32,460 bases of DNA, taken from NCBI GenBank assembly GCA_028066055.1, contig JALCBY010000005.1:1-32460 (forward strand), written 5' to 3'. This DNA comes from Hyphomicrobiaceae bacterium (lineage in GTDB: Bacteria; Pseudomonadota; Alphaproteobacteria; Rhizobiales; Methyloligellaceae). The notes beneath the pieces were generated by a model that had not been told where the DNA came from, searched no databases, and saw only the letters and a program-made list of their open reading frames with translations. Each line of letters starts with the position of its first letter. The first letter of the stretch is position 1. Position numbers and translations under genes: made by a program. Shown here one piece after another: positions 8,467 to 18,200 of this stretch.

Positions 8467-8949
8467 ATGGCCGATCGACACAATTCCGCTCACCAATGGT
8501 TCTGGCAGACGTCCGACTCTATCGGCCTTGCGGGGGTTGTCCTTGCAGGCGCGCTGGAATGGATTTGGCCGGGAAACTTGGAGTCCATATTGCCTGCGCC
8601 CTACCGCACGCTGCTGGGAGGAATTGTGCTGCTCGCAGGAGGAACGTTCATTGCGCAGGCCCGGCGTGAACTGAAGCGTGGCCGGCAGCCGGCGGCACCG
8701 GGCAAGCCGACAACAAGGCTGTTGACGAGTGGCATCTACCGCTGGTCGCGCAATCCGATTTACGTCGGCATGCTGCTCGTCTTCGCCGGCGGAGCAATGG
8801 CGTTGAACTGGCCGTGGCTGCTGGCGGCAACTACCGCCATGGTACCGGCGACATATCTCCTGCTGATCAGGCCGGAAGAGAGCTATCTCGCCAGGACCTT
8901 TGGCCGCGAGTGGGAGGACTACAGAGCTCGGGTACGGCGTTGGTTATAG
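8467..8949 (+). CDS. Isoprenylcysteine carboxyl methyltransferase/PEMT-like membrane methyltransferase
   Basis: A 160-residue integral membrane protein with hydrophobic segments at about 19-36, 45-60, 95-112 and 115-132. The motif SGIYRWSRNPIYVGM followed by RPEESYLARTFGREWEDYRARVRRWL is the SAM-binding signature of the ICMT/PEMT family, with the terminal E-E-x-Y-L...F-G...Y-x-x-R-V-R-R-W/Y pattern. The bacterial substrate is unknown, since bacteria lack prenylated CaaX proteins; phospholipids or small molecules are possible. Upstream is tRNA-Thr and downstream is the convergent hybrid kinase, so it appears to be a single-gene unit. AGGGG lies only 2 nt before the ATG, so initiation may be weak. 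Confidence 0.9.
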   Translation: MADRHNSAHQWFWQTSDSIGLAGVVLAGALEWIWPGNLESILPAPYRTLLGGIVLLAGGTFIAQARRELKRGRQPAAPGKPTTRLLTSGIYRWSRNPIYVGMLLVFAGGAMALNWPWLLAATTAMVPATYLLLIRPEESYLARTFGREWEDYRARVRRWL

Positions 8950-8991
8950 GGGCCGTCCGCACGCGCCATCTGTTGCGTGACCAGCCGCATC

Positions 8992-11811
8992 CTACGCCTC
9001 CAGCACCACGACTTCGTTCACATTGGCTTCGTCTTCTTCGCTCTTATAGCTCTCGATTTTCTCGAGTACCGCAACGAGTTCGGTTTTGAGTCCAATCAGC
9101 TGCTGGTTCAGACCCTGAATGTTGCCGGAACGCGCCTGATCCTCAAGCCGGTCGCAGGCCGCACCCAGTCTCATCGCACCGATATTGCGGGCCATGGATT
9201 TGAGAGCATGGGCGGCGTCGCCGATCTGTCCCGCACCTTCGTCTCGCGCCATCTCGGCGACTTTCAGTAGGGCTGCAGGTGCGTGCTCCTCGAAGAGGGT
9301 AAGCACGCGCAACACCAGTTCGCCGGCTTCCTCAATGCTGCATCCGATTGCTTCGCAAAGGACATTTTCGTCGATAACGGGCGTTTCGTCTCCCCTGTCC
9401 GGTTCAACTGTCTCATCCACAGCTGACGCTGAACCTGTCCCGGTTGAAGCGACATCTCCACCGTCAGAAGCGCGTTCGACATCTCCGCCCTCCTCGGACA
9501 CACGCATTTCCTCCGGCAGAAATTGCTCGAATGTCTCGACCAGGTCGGTAATCCGAAACGGTTTCGTCAGATAACTGTCCATTCCAGCCTCGCGCCACTC
9601 ATCCGCATTGCTGCCTGCAATGTGAGCGGTCAGCGCAACGATCGGCACGCGCCGCCCGGTGCCGGCCTCGGCTGCACGGATGGTCCGTGTCGCTTCGAAG
9701 CCGTCCATCTCGGGCATGCTGCAATCCATGAAAATGACGTGATACACTTTCGCCGTCGCGGCGCGTACAGCAGCCGCACCGTCCTCAACGAGATCAGGCA
9801 GCACCGACATCTGCCTGAGCGCCTCCGCCACGACCTCGCGATTGACCGGACTGTCGTCGGCAACGAGCACGTCCGCGCCCTGGTATGAGGGCGGTTTCGT
9901 GCTTTGGTGCCGTTCCAGAAGGGCCCGGCCGCGCGGTGCTCCGGCGTCGAGGCGGTCGATCAGTTCGTTGGTTGCCTTGCGCGAAATCGGGCGCATGAGG
10001 ATGTCGTGGGCACGATCCTCCCGGATCAGTTCGTCGGAAAGTGCGTCGCCGAGCCGAGAGATACTGACGCGGTATGGCTTACCGCCCGCACTTGAAGTTT
10101 CAGACGGCAGCTTTGCGATCCTGTCCGGTTCGGCGAGAACCGCATCGACATCTTCAGTCACGGCGGCTGAAAGCTCATCGGCGGTGACTGTCAGGACTTC
10201 AACGCCCCGATCCGCCAGATAGTCCCCGATCGATGCCGATGTCGCCTCTCCATCGACCGAGACAAGGCATTTGCCGAGCGTATCGGTTCGCGCCTGCTCA
10301 CGCTTTTCAGCCGGATCCGCAACTTCCGCGCACGGAATGATGAAGAAGAATTCCGATCCTTCGCCTTCGGCACTCAATACGGAGATTTCACCGTTCATGG
10401 CCGACACCAGACGCTTGCAGATTGCAAGGCCAAGGCCTGTTCCGCCGAACCGGCGCGTCGTCGACTGGTCGGCTTGGGAAAAAGACTCAAATACGGTGGC
10501 GAGCTTGTCCTGCGGAATACCGATACCCGTATCGCGCACACCAAACCGAACGCCCTTGCCGTTGGGCGTCTCGGCCATCTCGACGACCACCTTCACATAT
10601 CCGTCTTGCGTAAATTTCAGCGCGTTGTTGACGAGATTCGACAGGATCTGGTTGAGGCGGACGGGATCGCCCAACATTGACGACGGCACGTCCGGCGCGA
10701 CATAGCCGGCCAGATCGAGCCCGTTGGTCGACGCCTTGTCCCAAAACAGATTGAGCACGTCATCGACGATATCCGCAGGATCAAGGCCGATCTGTTCGAG
10801 CTCCATCTTGCCCGACTCGATTTTGGAGAAATCGAGAATGTCGTTGATGATCGTCAGCAGGCTCTGGCCCGACTTGACCACCACATCGGCGTAGCGTCGA
10901 TACCGGTCGACCAGATTGGCGGATGCGAGAAGTTCGGCCATGACCAGCATGCCGTTCATGGGCGTGCGGATTTCATGGCTCATGGTGGCGAGAAAATCGG
11001 ACTTTGCCGCATTCGCATCTTCCGCCGCCTCTTTCGCCACCCTCAAGTCTCGTGTGCGCTCTTCGACGGTCTGCTCCAGTTCGTCACGATGGCGCGCAAG
11101 CCGATCATCGCGGGCACGGATCTGCGCCAGCATCTTGTTGAACGTCGACACGAGAACCCCCGTCTCATCGTCCGACACATGCTCGACGGTTTTTCCGAAA
11201 TCCTGCGAACGCTCCACCTCGAACATGGTCTGGGTCAGCTTGCGCAGCGGATCGGTGATGCGCCGCTGCAACCGGAAGGCGATAATCACGCCGATGGCCC
11301 CGGACAGGATGGCCGCCGCGAGCCCGGTCAGAAGCCCTTCAATGAGGCTTTGGCGCAAATCGTCCGTCTTAACCAGAACCGTCAGGTGGCCCACCTTTTT
11401 GCCACCCTTGACGATATCCACACCGACATTGAGAGAGGATCGGAGGAAAATCGGAAGGTTCTCACTCTCTTCCAGGGCAACACCCGTGCCCAGCGCGGCA
11501 AGCATATTGCCGTCGAGGTCTTCAACTTTCGCGTGTACGAATGACGGGATCTTGCCGATCGCACGCAGGGGCTTGAGCACGCCGATCCGGTCTCGGGCGG
11601 CAACGGCATCTGCGACGGCGGATGCAAAAACATTCGCCGTGCTGGTAATTTCCGCCGTTTTGACCTCAAGATAGCGCGCTGTTTCGCGCCAACTGTTTGC
11701 CGCGGTCACAAGCAGGATCGTGGTGATAATCCCGATGAGCACAACGCTGATGATCTTGCGCCGGATCGTGGAACGCACCTCGAGCGGGGTGGTGTGATCG
11801 TTGGGCGGCAA
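8992..11811 (-). CDS. BarA-type hybrid sensor histidine kinase/response regulator with HPt domain
   Basis: This 939-residue membrane kinase carries a complete phosphorelay. TM1 is about 19-38, a periplasmic region about 41-155, TM2 about 157-179, HAMP about 180-232 and a coiled coil about 234-270. HisKA has His279 in FLATMSHEIRTPMNG. The ATPase domain has the N box at 392-400, DTGIGIP at 427-433 and GGTGLGL at 456-462. A degenerate receiver (about 513-625) is followed by a full one (Asp652/653, phosphoacceptor Asp696, Thr728, Lys750) and an HPt domain with His868 in HALKSMARNIGA. The start is TTG, supported by GGAG 8 nt upstream. No separate cognate regulator is adjacent, but the divergent REC-EAL gene is a candidate partner. 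The signal is unknown. Confidence 0.96.
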   Translation of the reverse strand: MPPNDHTTPLEVRSTIRRKIISVVLIGIITTILLVTAANSWRETARYLEVKTAEITSTANVFASAVADAVAARDRIGVLKPLRAIGKIPSFVHAKVEDLDGNMLAALGTGVALEESENLPIFLRSSLNVGVDIVKGGKKVGHLTVLVKTDDLRQSLIEGLLTGLAAAILSGAIGVIIAFRLQRRITDPLRKLTQTMFEVERSQDFGKTVEHVSDDETGVLVSTFNKMLAQIRARDDRLARHRDELEQTVEERTRDLRVAKEAAEDANAAKSDFLATMSHEIRTPMNGMLVMAELLASANLVDRYRRYADVVVKSGQSLLTIINDILDFSKIESGKMELEQIGLDPADIVDDVLNLFWDKASTNGLDLAGYVAPDVPSSMLGDPVRLNQILSNLVNNALKFTQDGYVKVVVEMAETPNGKGVRFGVRDTGIGIPQDKLATVFESFSQADQSTTRRFGGTGLGLAICKRLVSAMNGEISVLSAEGEGSEFFFIIPCAEVADPAEKREQARTDTLGKCLVSVDGEATSASIGDYLADRGVEVLTVTADELSAAVTEDVDAVLAEPDRIAKLPSETSSAGGKPYRVSISRLGDALSDELIREDRAHDILMRPISRKATNELIDRLDAGAPRGRALLERHQSTKPPSYQGADVLVADDSPVNREVVAEALRQMSVLPDLVEDGAAAVRAATAKVYHVIFMDCSMPEMDGFEATRTIRAAEAGTGRRVPIVALTAHIAGSNADEWREAGMDSYLTKPFRITDLVETFEQFLPEEMRVSEEGGDVERASDGGDVASTGTGSASAVDETVEPDRGDETPVIDENVLCEAIGCSIEEAGELVLRVLTLFEEHAPAALLKVAEMARDEGAGQIGDAAHALKSMARNIGAMRLGAACDRLEDQARSGNIQGLNQQLIGLKTELVAVLEKIESYKSEEDEANVNEVVVLEA

Positions 11812-11895
11812 GGCGTGTTCTCCGGCAAAATGGCGAGAATCTGCCGCAATGGTAGGAGAACGTGGTTAATCGAACCTCTCCGGACGCGCCGGCGC

Positions 11896-11968
11896 TTAAC
11901 GCACGGTAAACCCTGCCGTCCAGATCGCTAAAAGTTTACCCAATTACAATCAATGGTTGTTTTAATTG
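11896..11968. promoter_or_regulatory. Inverted repeats and CtrA-like motif in the kinase/TadG divergent promoter region
   Basis: The 200-bp gap between the kinase and the TadG-like gene holds a perfect 7-bp inverted repeat, GGTAAAC at 11905-11911 and GTTTACC at 11934-11940, with 22 bp between arms. A second perfect 6-bp pair, CAATTA at 11941-11946 and TAATTG at 11963-11968, follows directly. TTAA-N7-TAAA at 11896-11910 is one base from the CtrA consensus TTAA-N7-TTAA. These are motif observations; the bound regulators are inferred. Confidence 0.4.
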
Positions 11969-12011
11969 CGCGTTTCTACCGCGGGCCAGAAAGGCTTGGA
12001 GGAACGCGAGA

Positions 12012-13277
12012 ATGGCGGCAACGGGGAATTGGGCGCGCGGTCTTGGCCGCATGATACGGCATTTTGCACGCAACAGGTGTGGCGGAACGGCCATCACATT
12101 TTCATTGCTCCTGCCGGTCCTCGTATTGGGCGTCGGTGGCGCGATCGACTATGCAAGTCTCTCAATTCAGAAAGAAAAGCTTCAGGCCGCATCCGATGCG
12201 GCGGCCATCGCGGCAGCACGTGAGCTGCATCTTGCAAACGCAGATGCCAGCCGTCTCCAACCCATCGCCGAAAGCGTTGTTAAAGCGAACCTCGGCAAAA
12301 CATCCTCTGGCGTGAATGTCCGGACATCATCGAACATCGAACCCCTTTCGGTGACCGTCGACCTGTCACAACCCTATTCCGGCTATTTCACCCAGCAATT
12401 TGCCAGTGTTGATCTTAGAGCACATTCCGTCGCTCGCGTGTCTGGAGGAACCCCCGTATGTGTGATCGGGCTGGATCGGTCCGCAAGCGCTACGGTTTCT
12501 CTCGACTCCAATGCCGAGTTGAAGGCTGAATCATGCGCCGTGTATTCGAACTCCAAGAGCTCGACGGGACTCAATTCAACCAGCAACGCAGTACTGGCCG
12601 CAGGTCTTATTTGTTCAGCGGGTGGTAAAAAAGGCAGCGGAAGCAATTTCAAACCCGAGCCACTCACAGATTGCCCGCCGGTGGACGACCCTCTGTCGGA
12701 TCGTCCAGCACCGCCAATAGGTTCATGCATGAAGAAGAACCTGGAGGTCATTGATAAAACCACGACGTTGCAGCCCGGCGTTTACTGTGGTGGCCTGCGC
12801 ATTGACGGGAACTCTCGAGTTAGGTTTGCCCCCGGCATATACGTCATCAAAGACGGTATATTCAATGTCGACTCAAACTCCGTGATCGAAGGCGAGAATG
12901 TCGGTTTCTACATGGTTGGCCGGAAAGCGACCTTTCGTTTCGCGAGCAATGCCAAAGTCACACTGTCAGCGCCTGAAACAGGGCCGATGGCAGGGCTGTT
13001 GTTCTATGAAGCACGTGGTTCAGCTGATCTGCGGCGCCATGAAATTCTAAGCAATTTTGCACGCGTCATGGTGGGGACAATCTATCTGCCGCATGGCCGA
13101 CTCATCGTTGATGCAGACAATGAGGTGGCAGATCAGTCCGCCTACACTGCGATCATCGCACGGCGTGTCGAGCTCTACTCTGGCCCAAAGCTGGTTCTGA
13201 ACACGGATTATAGCGCAACCCAGGTGCCGGTTCCGGATGGTATTGCTCACAACCGGCTGATTACGATTATTGAGTAA
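12012..13277 (+). CDS. TadG-like pilus assembly protein with beta-helix C-terminal region
   Basis: This 421-residue protein starts at an ATG with GGAGGA about 8 nt upstream. The N-terminus has the TadE/TadG layout: a short basic stretch, one membrane helix (about 26-46, TAITFSLLLPVLVLGVGGAIDYA), then KEKLQAASDAAAIAAARE as in TadG-like proteins. The rest is periplasmic or external. From about 165 it has Ser/Asn-rich repeated short strands (SNSKSSTGLNSTSNAVL, PGVYCGGLRIDGNSRVRFAPGIYVIKDGIFNVDSNSVIEG) that look like a right-handed beta-helix, with several Cys. No other tad/cpa genes are here, so it is an orphan. It precedes the REC-EAL gene by 21 bp and probably shares its mRNA. Its AT content looks higher than its neighbours. 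Confidence 0.85.
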   Translation: MAATGNWARGLGRMIRHFARNRCGGTAITFSLLLPVLVLGVGGAIDYASLSIQKEKLQAASDAAAIAAARELHLANADASRLQPIAESVVKANLGKTSSGVNVRTSSNIEPLSVTVDLSQPYSGYFTQQFASVDLRAHSVARVSGGTPVCVIGLDRSASATVSLDSNAELKAESCAVYSNSKSSTGLNSTSNAVLAAGLICSAGGKKGSGSNFKPEPLTDCPPVDDPLSDRPAPPIGSCMKKNLEVIDKTTTLQPGVYCGGLRIDGNSRVRFAPGIYVIKDGIFNVDSNSVIEGENVGFYMVGRKATFRFASNAKVTLSAPETGPMAGLLFYEARGSADLRRHEILSNFARVMVGTIYLPHGRLIVDADNEVADQSAYTAIIARRVELYSGPKLVLNTDYSATQVPVPDGIAHNRLITIIE

Positions 13278-13298
13278 GTCTTTCGACCGGGGCACAGG

Positions 13299-14570
13299 AT
13301 GGAACAAAATCAATCGCAAACTCTTGCCATCGATCACGTATTGGTTGTGGACGATGATCTCATCCTGTGCGCGATCGTGGAGCGGCATTTTCAGAAGCGC
13401 GGTGTGAGCCGGATCGTCGTCGCGAATGACGGGCGGCAGGCGCTTGAAATTCTCGACAGCGCAGACCAGCCTCCGGACTTTGTGCTGTGTGACCTGAACA
13501 TGCCGAACATGGACGGCCTGGAGTTCCTGCGCCACCTCGAGAGCCGCCGGTTTGGCGGCGCGATCGGCATCCTGAGCGGCGAAGACGAGTCGGTGGTCGC
13601 GCTCGCGGAGTCGCTGGCGCAGGCCCACAAGCTGAACGTCGTCGGGAAGCTCAACAAGCCGCTCAACGCGCACAAGCTGGACACGTTGATCGCCAAGGCC
13701 CGCGAGGAACTGAGCGCACCATCGCAGCAGACCAGTGCGCTGGTTTCCGACGAAGATCTGTATCAGGGTATCATCAAACGCCAGATCGTCGCGTTTCATC
13801 AGCCCAAGGTTGACGCACAGACCGGTCAGTTCGTGGGTACCGAGGCCCTCGCCCGCTGGGCACATCCCGAATGGGGGGTTGTCCCGCCTTCACTGTTCAT
13901 ATCGTTGGCGGAAGAGACCGGCCTTATCGAAAAACTGACTTTTGCCGTGTTCGACCACGCGCTGGCCGACCTGCAAAAGTGGAAACTCGGTGGTATTAAC
14001 GCCTGTTGCTCGATCAATCTCAGTCCGAGCATCCTGACGAACATCAATCTTCCCGATGAGATCGCTTCCCGAGTCGACGCGGGAGGACTGGCACGCGAAC
14101 AGATCGTGCTGGAGATCACCGAAGGCAGCCTCCTTCAGAAGGACGCGGTGCCAATGGAGGTCATGGCACGCTTGCGGGTCAAAGGGTTCGATTTGTCGGT
14201 CGACGATTTTGGCACCGGACATTCGAATATCGAAACCCTGCGGAGTTTTCCCTTCACGGAGTTGAAAATCGACCGCTCGTTCGTGTCGAAAATGCTGGAA
14301 GATGCTTTCGCCGCGGAAAGCGTCCGCACCAGCGTCGAACTCAGCAAGCAGTTGAGCCTGCGCATGGTCGCAGAAGGCGTCGAGACACGGAAGGTCTGCG
14401 ATGCGGTCAAGCGGATGGGCATCCATCACATTCAAGGGTTTCTGTTTGGAAAACCCATGCCCGGGGACGACTTGCCGCGGTGGCTCAATGAATACCGCGT
14501 CAGCACCGGCCAGATCCCGGCAGCACCTCAAGTTTCGCCGGCGCCGACCGCGGCATTTCCGGCGCGTTGA
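13299..14570 (+). CDS. Response regulator with EAL domain (c-di-GMP phosphodiesterase)
   Basis: A 423-residue cytosolic protein resembling RocR/PvrR in layout. The receiver (about 12-140) has the acidic cluster VDDD at 17-20, phosphoacceptor Asp65 in LCDLNMPNMDG, and a conserved Lys at about 120. The EAL domain (about 155-405) retains the catalytic and metal ligands of active enzymes: Glu182 in TEALARW, Asn240 in INLSP, Glu272 in EITE, Asp302-Asp303 in DDFGTGHSN, Lys323 in LKIDRSF, Glu359 in EGVET and Gln379 in QGFLFGKP. It should therefore hydrolyse c-di-GMP to pGpG under phosphorylation control. There is no GGDEF domain. It follows the TadG-like gene by 21 bp, linking c-di-GMP to surface structures, and ends facing mscL. 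Confidence 0.96.
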   Translation: MEQNQSQTLAIDHVLVVDDDLILCAIVERHFQKRGVSRIVVANDGRQALEILDSADQPPDFVLCDLNMPNMDGLEFLRHLESRRFGGAIGILSGEDESVVALAESLAQAHKLNVVGKLNKPLNAHKLDTLIAKAREELSAPSQQTSALVSDEDLYQGIIKRQIVAFHQPKVDAQTGQFVGTEALARWAHPEWGVVPPSLFISLAEETGLIEKLTFAVFDHALADLQKWKLGGINACCSINLSPSILTNINLPDEIASRVDAGGLAREQIVLEITEGSLLQKDAVPMEVMARLRVKGFDLSVDDFGTGHSNIETLRSFPFTELKIDRSFVSKMLEDAFAAESVRTSVELSKQLSLRMVAEGVETRKVCDAVKRMGIHHIQGFLFGKPMPGDDLPRWLNEYRVSTGQIPAAPQVSPAPTAAFPAR

Positions 14571-14595
14571 ACCGCCCGGTCATGTCCGATAGCCG

Positions 14596-15012
14596 CTATT
14601 TCTTGACCAGCGCGTCGCGGATTTCCTCAAGGAGCTGAACCTCGCGCGGCGGTTCCGGTTCTTCTTCCGGCTCCTCTTCCTGCTTGCGTTTGAGTTCGTT
14701 CATCGACTTGATGATCATGAACAGCGCAAAGGCGACGATCAGGAAACTGATGATCGAATTGATGAACAGTCCCACATTCAAGGTAACCGCACCCGCGTCC
14801 TGAGCCGCTTTCAGGGTTTCGAAGCTGCCACCCTTCAGCGTGATGAAGATGTTGGAGAAATCGACACCGCCCGTAATCAGGCCGACAATCGGCATGACGA
14901 TGTCGCCGACCAGCGATTTCACGATCGACGTGAATGCGGCCCCGATGACGATTCCAACAGCCATGTCGACGACGTTGCCGCGCATGGCAAATTCCTTGAA
15001 TTCCTTGAACAT
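14596..15012 (-). CDS. mscL: Large-conductance mechanosensitive channel MscL
   Basis: A 138-residue inner-membrane channel that opens under high membrane tension and releases solutes during hypo-osmotic shock; it is a homopentamer. The N-terminal amphipathic helix MFKEFKEFAMRGNVVDMAVG leads into TM1 (IVIGAAFTSIVKSLVGDIVMPIVGL). A periplasmic loop and TM2 (FINSIISFLIVAFALFMII, about 88-106) follow, then an acidic cytoplasmic helix bundle EEEPEEEPEPP. GGGAGGAG upstream of the ATG is a good ribosome site, and a candidate promoter lies at 15046-15074. It is convergent with REC-EAL and divergent from the CrbS-type kinase, so it is a single-gene unit. Confidence 0.97.
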   Translation of the reverse strand: MFKEFKEFAMRGNVVDMAVGIVIGAAFTSIVKSLVGDIVMPIVGLITGGVDFSNIFITLKGGSFETLKAAQDAGAVTLNVGLFINSIISFLIVAFALFMIIKSMNELKRKQEEEPEEEPEPPREVQLLEEIRDALVKK

Positions 15013-15045
15013 GAGCTGCTCCTCCCGTCCTTTCTTTCCATTCCG

Positions 15046-15074
15046 CCTGTAACTTGCACCACGCGTATTGTCAA
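15046..15074 (-). promoter_or_regulatory. Candidate mscL promoter
   Basis: On the minus strand a perfect -35 TTGACA (15069-15074) is followed after 17 bp by TACAGG (15046-15051), which matches the -10 consensus at only three bases. Weak -10 boxes are common in Alphaproteobacteria. Transcription would begin about 25-30 nt before the mscL ATG, leaving just enough leader for its ribosome-binding site. Confidence 0.42.
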
Positions 15075-15270
15075 AGATGACTACACGTCAGAGCTGCATA
15101 ACGATGGACCATTCCTCCGACCCGAGCGCCGACTGAGGCGGACGTGTCGCGTAAACCACGTCACGGGCAGGACTCGCCCCCGACCGGAACACACTGTAAG
15201 CTCTTGAGCCAACCGAACAATCTTGTCCCCCGGCAGCAAAACGCCTGGGAGCAAACAGGTTTCAGACCCC

Positions 15271-18200
15271 ATGATTGACGGCTGGATCATTATCACCGCA
15301 GCCTTGGCCTACCTCGGCTTCCTGTTCGGTGTTGCCTATTTCGGAGATCAGCAGGCAAGCCAGCGCGCGTCAGCCAAGGGACGCCCGGCGATCTACGCTC
15401 TTTCACTCGCGGTATATTGCACCTCCTGGACATTCTTTGGCAGCGTCGGACTATCTGCAACCACCGGTTACAATTTCATACCCGTCTATATCGGGCCGAT
15501 TATCATGTTCGCCGTCGGCTGGCCGCTGGTGATCCGGATCATCCGGCTCTCGAAGACCCAGAACATAACGTCCATTGCCGATTTCATAGCAGCAAGATAT
15601 GGCAAAAATCCTGCGCTGGCTGCGATTGTGACGGTCATTGCGGTCGCGGGCACACTGCCTTACATCGCCTTGCAGCTGAAAGCCGTCTCTGAATCCGTGA
15701 CGACCATTATCGGACCGGTCGGCGGGGCGGATGCCGCTCTTTCCGGCACACCGCTCGGCGACATCGCGTTCATTGTGGCCGTCCTGATGGCCATCTTCGC
15801 AATCCTGTTCGGCACCCGCCACATCGATGCAACCGAACATCAGGAAGGCCTGATGCTGGCGATTGCGACTGAGTCCGTGGTCAAGATTCTCGCTTTCCTG
15901 CTCGTTGGCGCCTACATCACGTTCAGCATGTTCGGCGGCCTCGGACCGCTCCTGGAGCGCGCCGCCGAAACACCGCAGATTTCCGAACTGTTCACCCGCG
16001 GCTTCAATGGCGGCGCATGGATTACGGTGACGTTCCTGTCGCTTGTCTGCATCATCCTGTTGCCGCGCCAGTTCCACGTCTCGGTCGTTGAAAACAACTC
16101 CGAGAACGAGGTGCGCCGCGCCGCATGGCTGTTTCCGCTCTATCTCGTGGCGATCAATCTGTTTGTCGTGCCGATCGCGATTGCCGGCCTGTTGACTTTC
16201 CCCAACGGCGAAGTTTCCGCGGATATGTTCGTGCTTGCCCTGCCGTTATCCGACGGCGCGCGGTTCGTCACACTCGCCGCCTTCATCGGCGGACTTTCGG
16301 CGGCGACGGCCATGGTCATCGTCGCGACCGTCGCACTGTCGATCATGGTTTCCAACGATCTGGTCGTACCGCTGCTGCTGCGCAGGCGTTTTCTGGACGT
16401 CACAGCGCGAGAGGATCTGAGCACATCGCTGCTCAACATCCGCCGTTCCGCCATCTTCGCCATTCTCATCCTGGCTTACGTCTTCTACCGGCTGATCGGC
16501 GGCGCTGGTGCGCTCGCGTCAATCGGGCTGCTCTCCTTCGCGGCAATCGCCCAGTTCGCTCCGGCATTCTTCGGTGGGCTCGTCTGGCGCCGGGCAACGG
16601 CGCGTGGCGCGATCGCCGGTATCGTCGCGGGCTTCGTGTTGTGGGCTTACACCCTGCTGCTGCCGGCCTTCGTTCAGTCGGGACTTCTGCCGAACGATAT
16701 CCTGGTTCACGGACCGTTCGGACTGGGGCTGCTCAAGCCGCAGGAGCTTTTCAATTTCGAGTTCGAGCCCGTGCCGCATGGCGTCTTCTGGAGCCTGCTG
16801 TTCAACGTCGTCGCCTACATCACGGTTTCCCTGTTGCGCTCGCCGGAGCCGATTGAACGGCTTCAGGCGAACGTCTTTATCCAGGATGAACTGGTCCGTC
16901 CGCAAACGCCCGGTGGTTTCCGCCTGTGGCGGACGTCGATCACGGTTGAAGAGCTACAGAATACGGCCGGGCGCTATGTCGGCGAGGAGCGCGCAAAGCG
17001 ATCATTCAGAGAGTATGCCTCATCCAGAAATGAAGAACTGCATCCAAGCTCCGAGGCCGACGTTCATCTGCTGCGCTACACCGAACATCTTCTCGCCAGC
17101 GCGGTCGGCACGGCATCGTCGCGCCTAGTGCTGTCGCTGCTCTTGCGCCGCCGTGCCGTCGGGGTGAAATCGGCCCAGCGATTGCTCGACGACGCATCGG
17201 AAGCCATCCAATACAATCGCGACCTGCTGCAGTCGGCGCTCGATCAGGTGCGTCAGGGCATTTCGGTTTACGACAAGGACATGCGGCTGATCTGCTGGAA
17301 CCGGCAGTTCCGCGAAATCCTCAATCTTCCTCAAGGGTTCGGCCGGGTCGGCGTACCGCTTGATGAGATCATGCGCTACTGCGCCAAACGCGGCGACCTC
17401 GGAGACGGCAATACCGAAGATCTGGTTTCCGACCGCATTCACAAGCTCGCGGTCACCCAGGAGACATTCCAGGAGCGTCTGAGCTCAGCCGGCCAAGTGC
17501 TCGAAGTGCGCACGAATTCGATGCCGCAGGGTGGCATCGTCACCACCTACACTGACATTACCGACCGGGTCGAAGCCGCCGAAGCCCTGTCCCGGGCCAA
17601 CGAGACACTCGAGCGACGCGTGCGTGAACGCACCGCAGAGCTGACCAAGGTGAACCGTGAACTGGCAAAGGCAAAAGCCAAGGCCGACGACGCCAATCTC
17701 GGCAAGACCCGGTTTCTGGCAGCGGCGAGCCATGACATTCTTCAGCCGCTCAACGCCGCGCGGCTCTATACGACTTCTCTCGCCGAGCGAAAGAAGCGCG
17801 GCGAGGAGGGCCGGCTCATTCGCAATGTCGATGCGTCGCTGGAGGCCGTGGAGGAAATCCTCGGCACGCTGCTCGATATCTCCCGCCTCGACGCGGGCGC
17901 CATGAAGCCCGAGATCAGCGTGTTCCCGGTAGATGATCTTTTGATGCAGCTGAAGCTTGAATTCGAACCCATGGCTAAGGACAAGGGGCTCGACTTCCGC
18001 GTTCACACCTCCAGCCTTTCCGTTATGTCGGATCGCCGGCTTCTGCGCCGCGTGCTGCAAAATCTGATTTCTAACGCCATCAAATACACGCACCGCGGGC
18101 GGGTAATCCTTGGATGCCGGCGGCGTTCGGGCAACCGGCTTGCCGTACAGATTTGCGATACCGGCCCCGGCATTCCGAAGAGCAAGCAACGTCAGATTTT

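Noticed and set aside
8951-8991. CACGC/GCGTG dyad between the methyltransferase and the kinase considered as a bidirectional terminator
   Set aside because: The stem is 5 bp with a 10-base loop and there is no T-run on either strand.
11959-11970. A 12-base sequence also found at 8118-8129 in another promoter region
   Set aside because: In 32 kb, counting both strands, tens of chance 12-base matches are expected, so two copies mean little.
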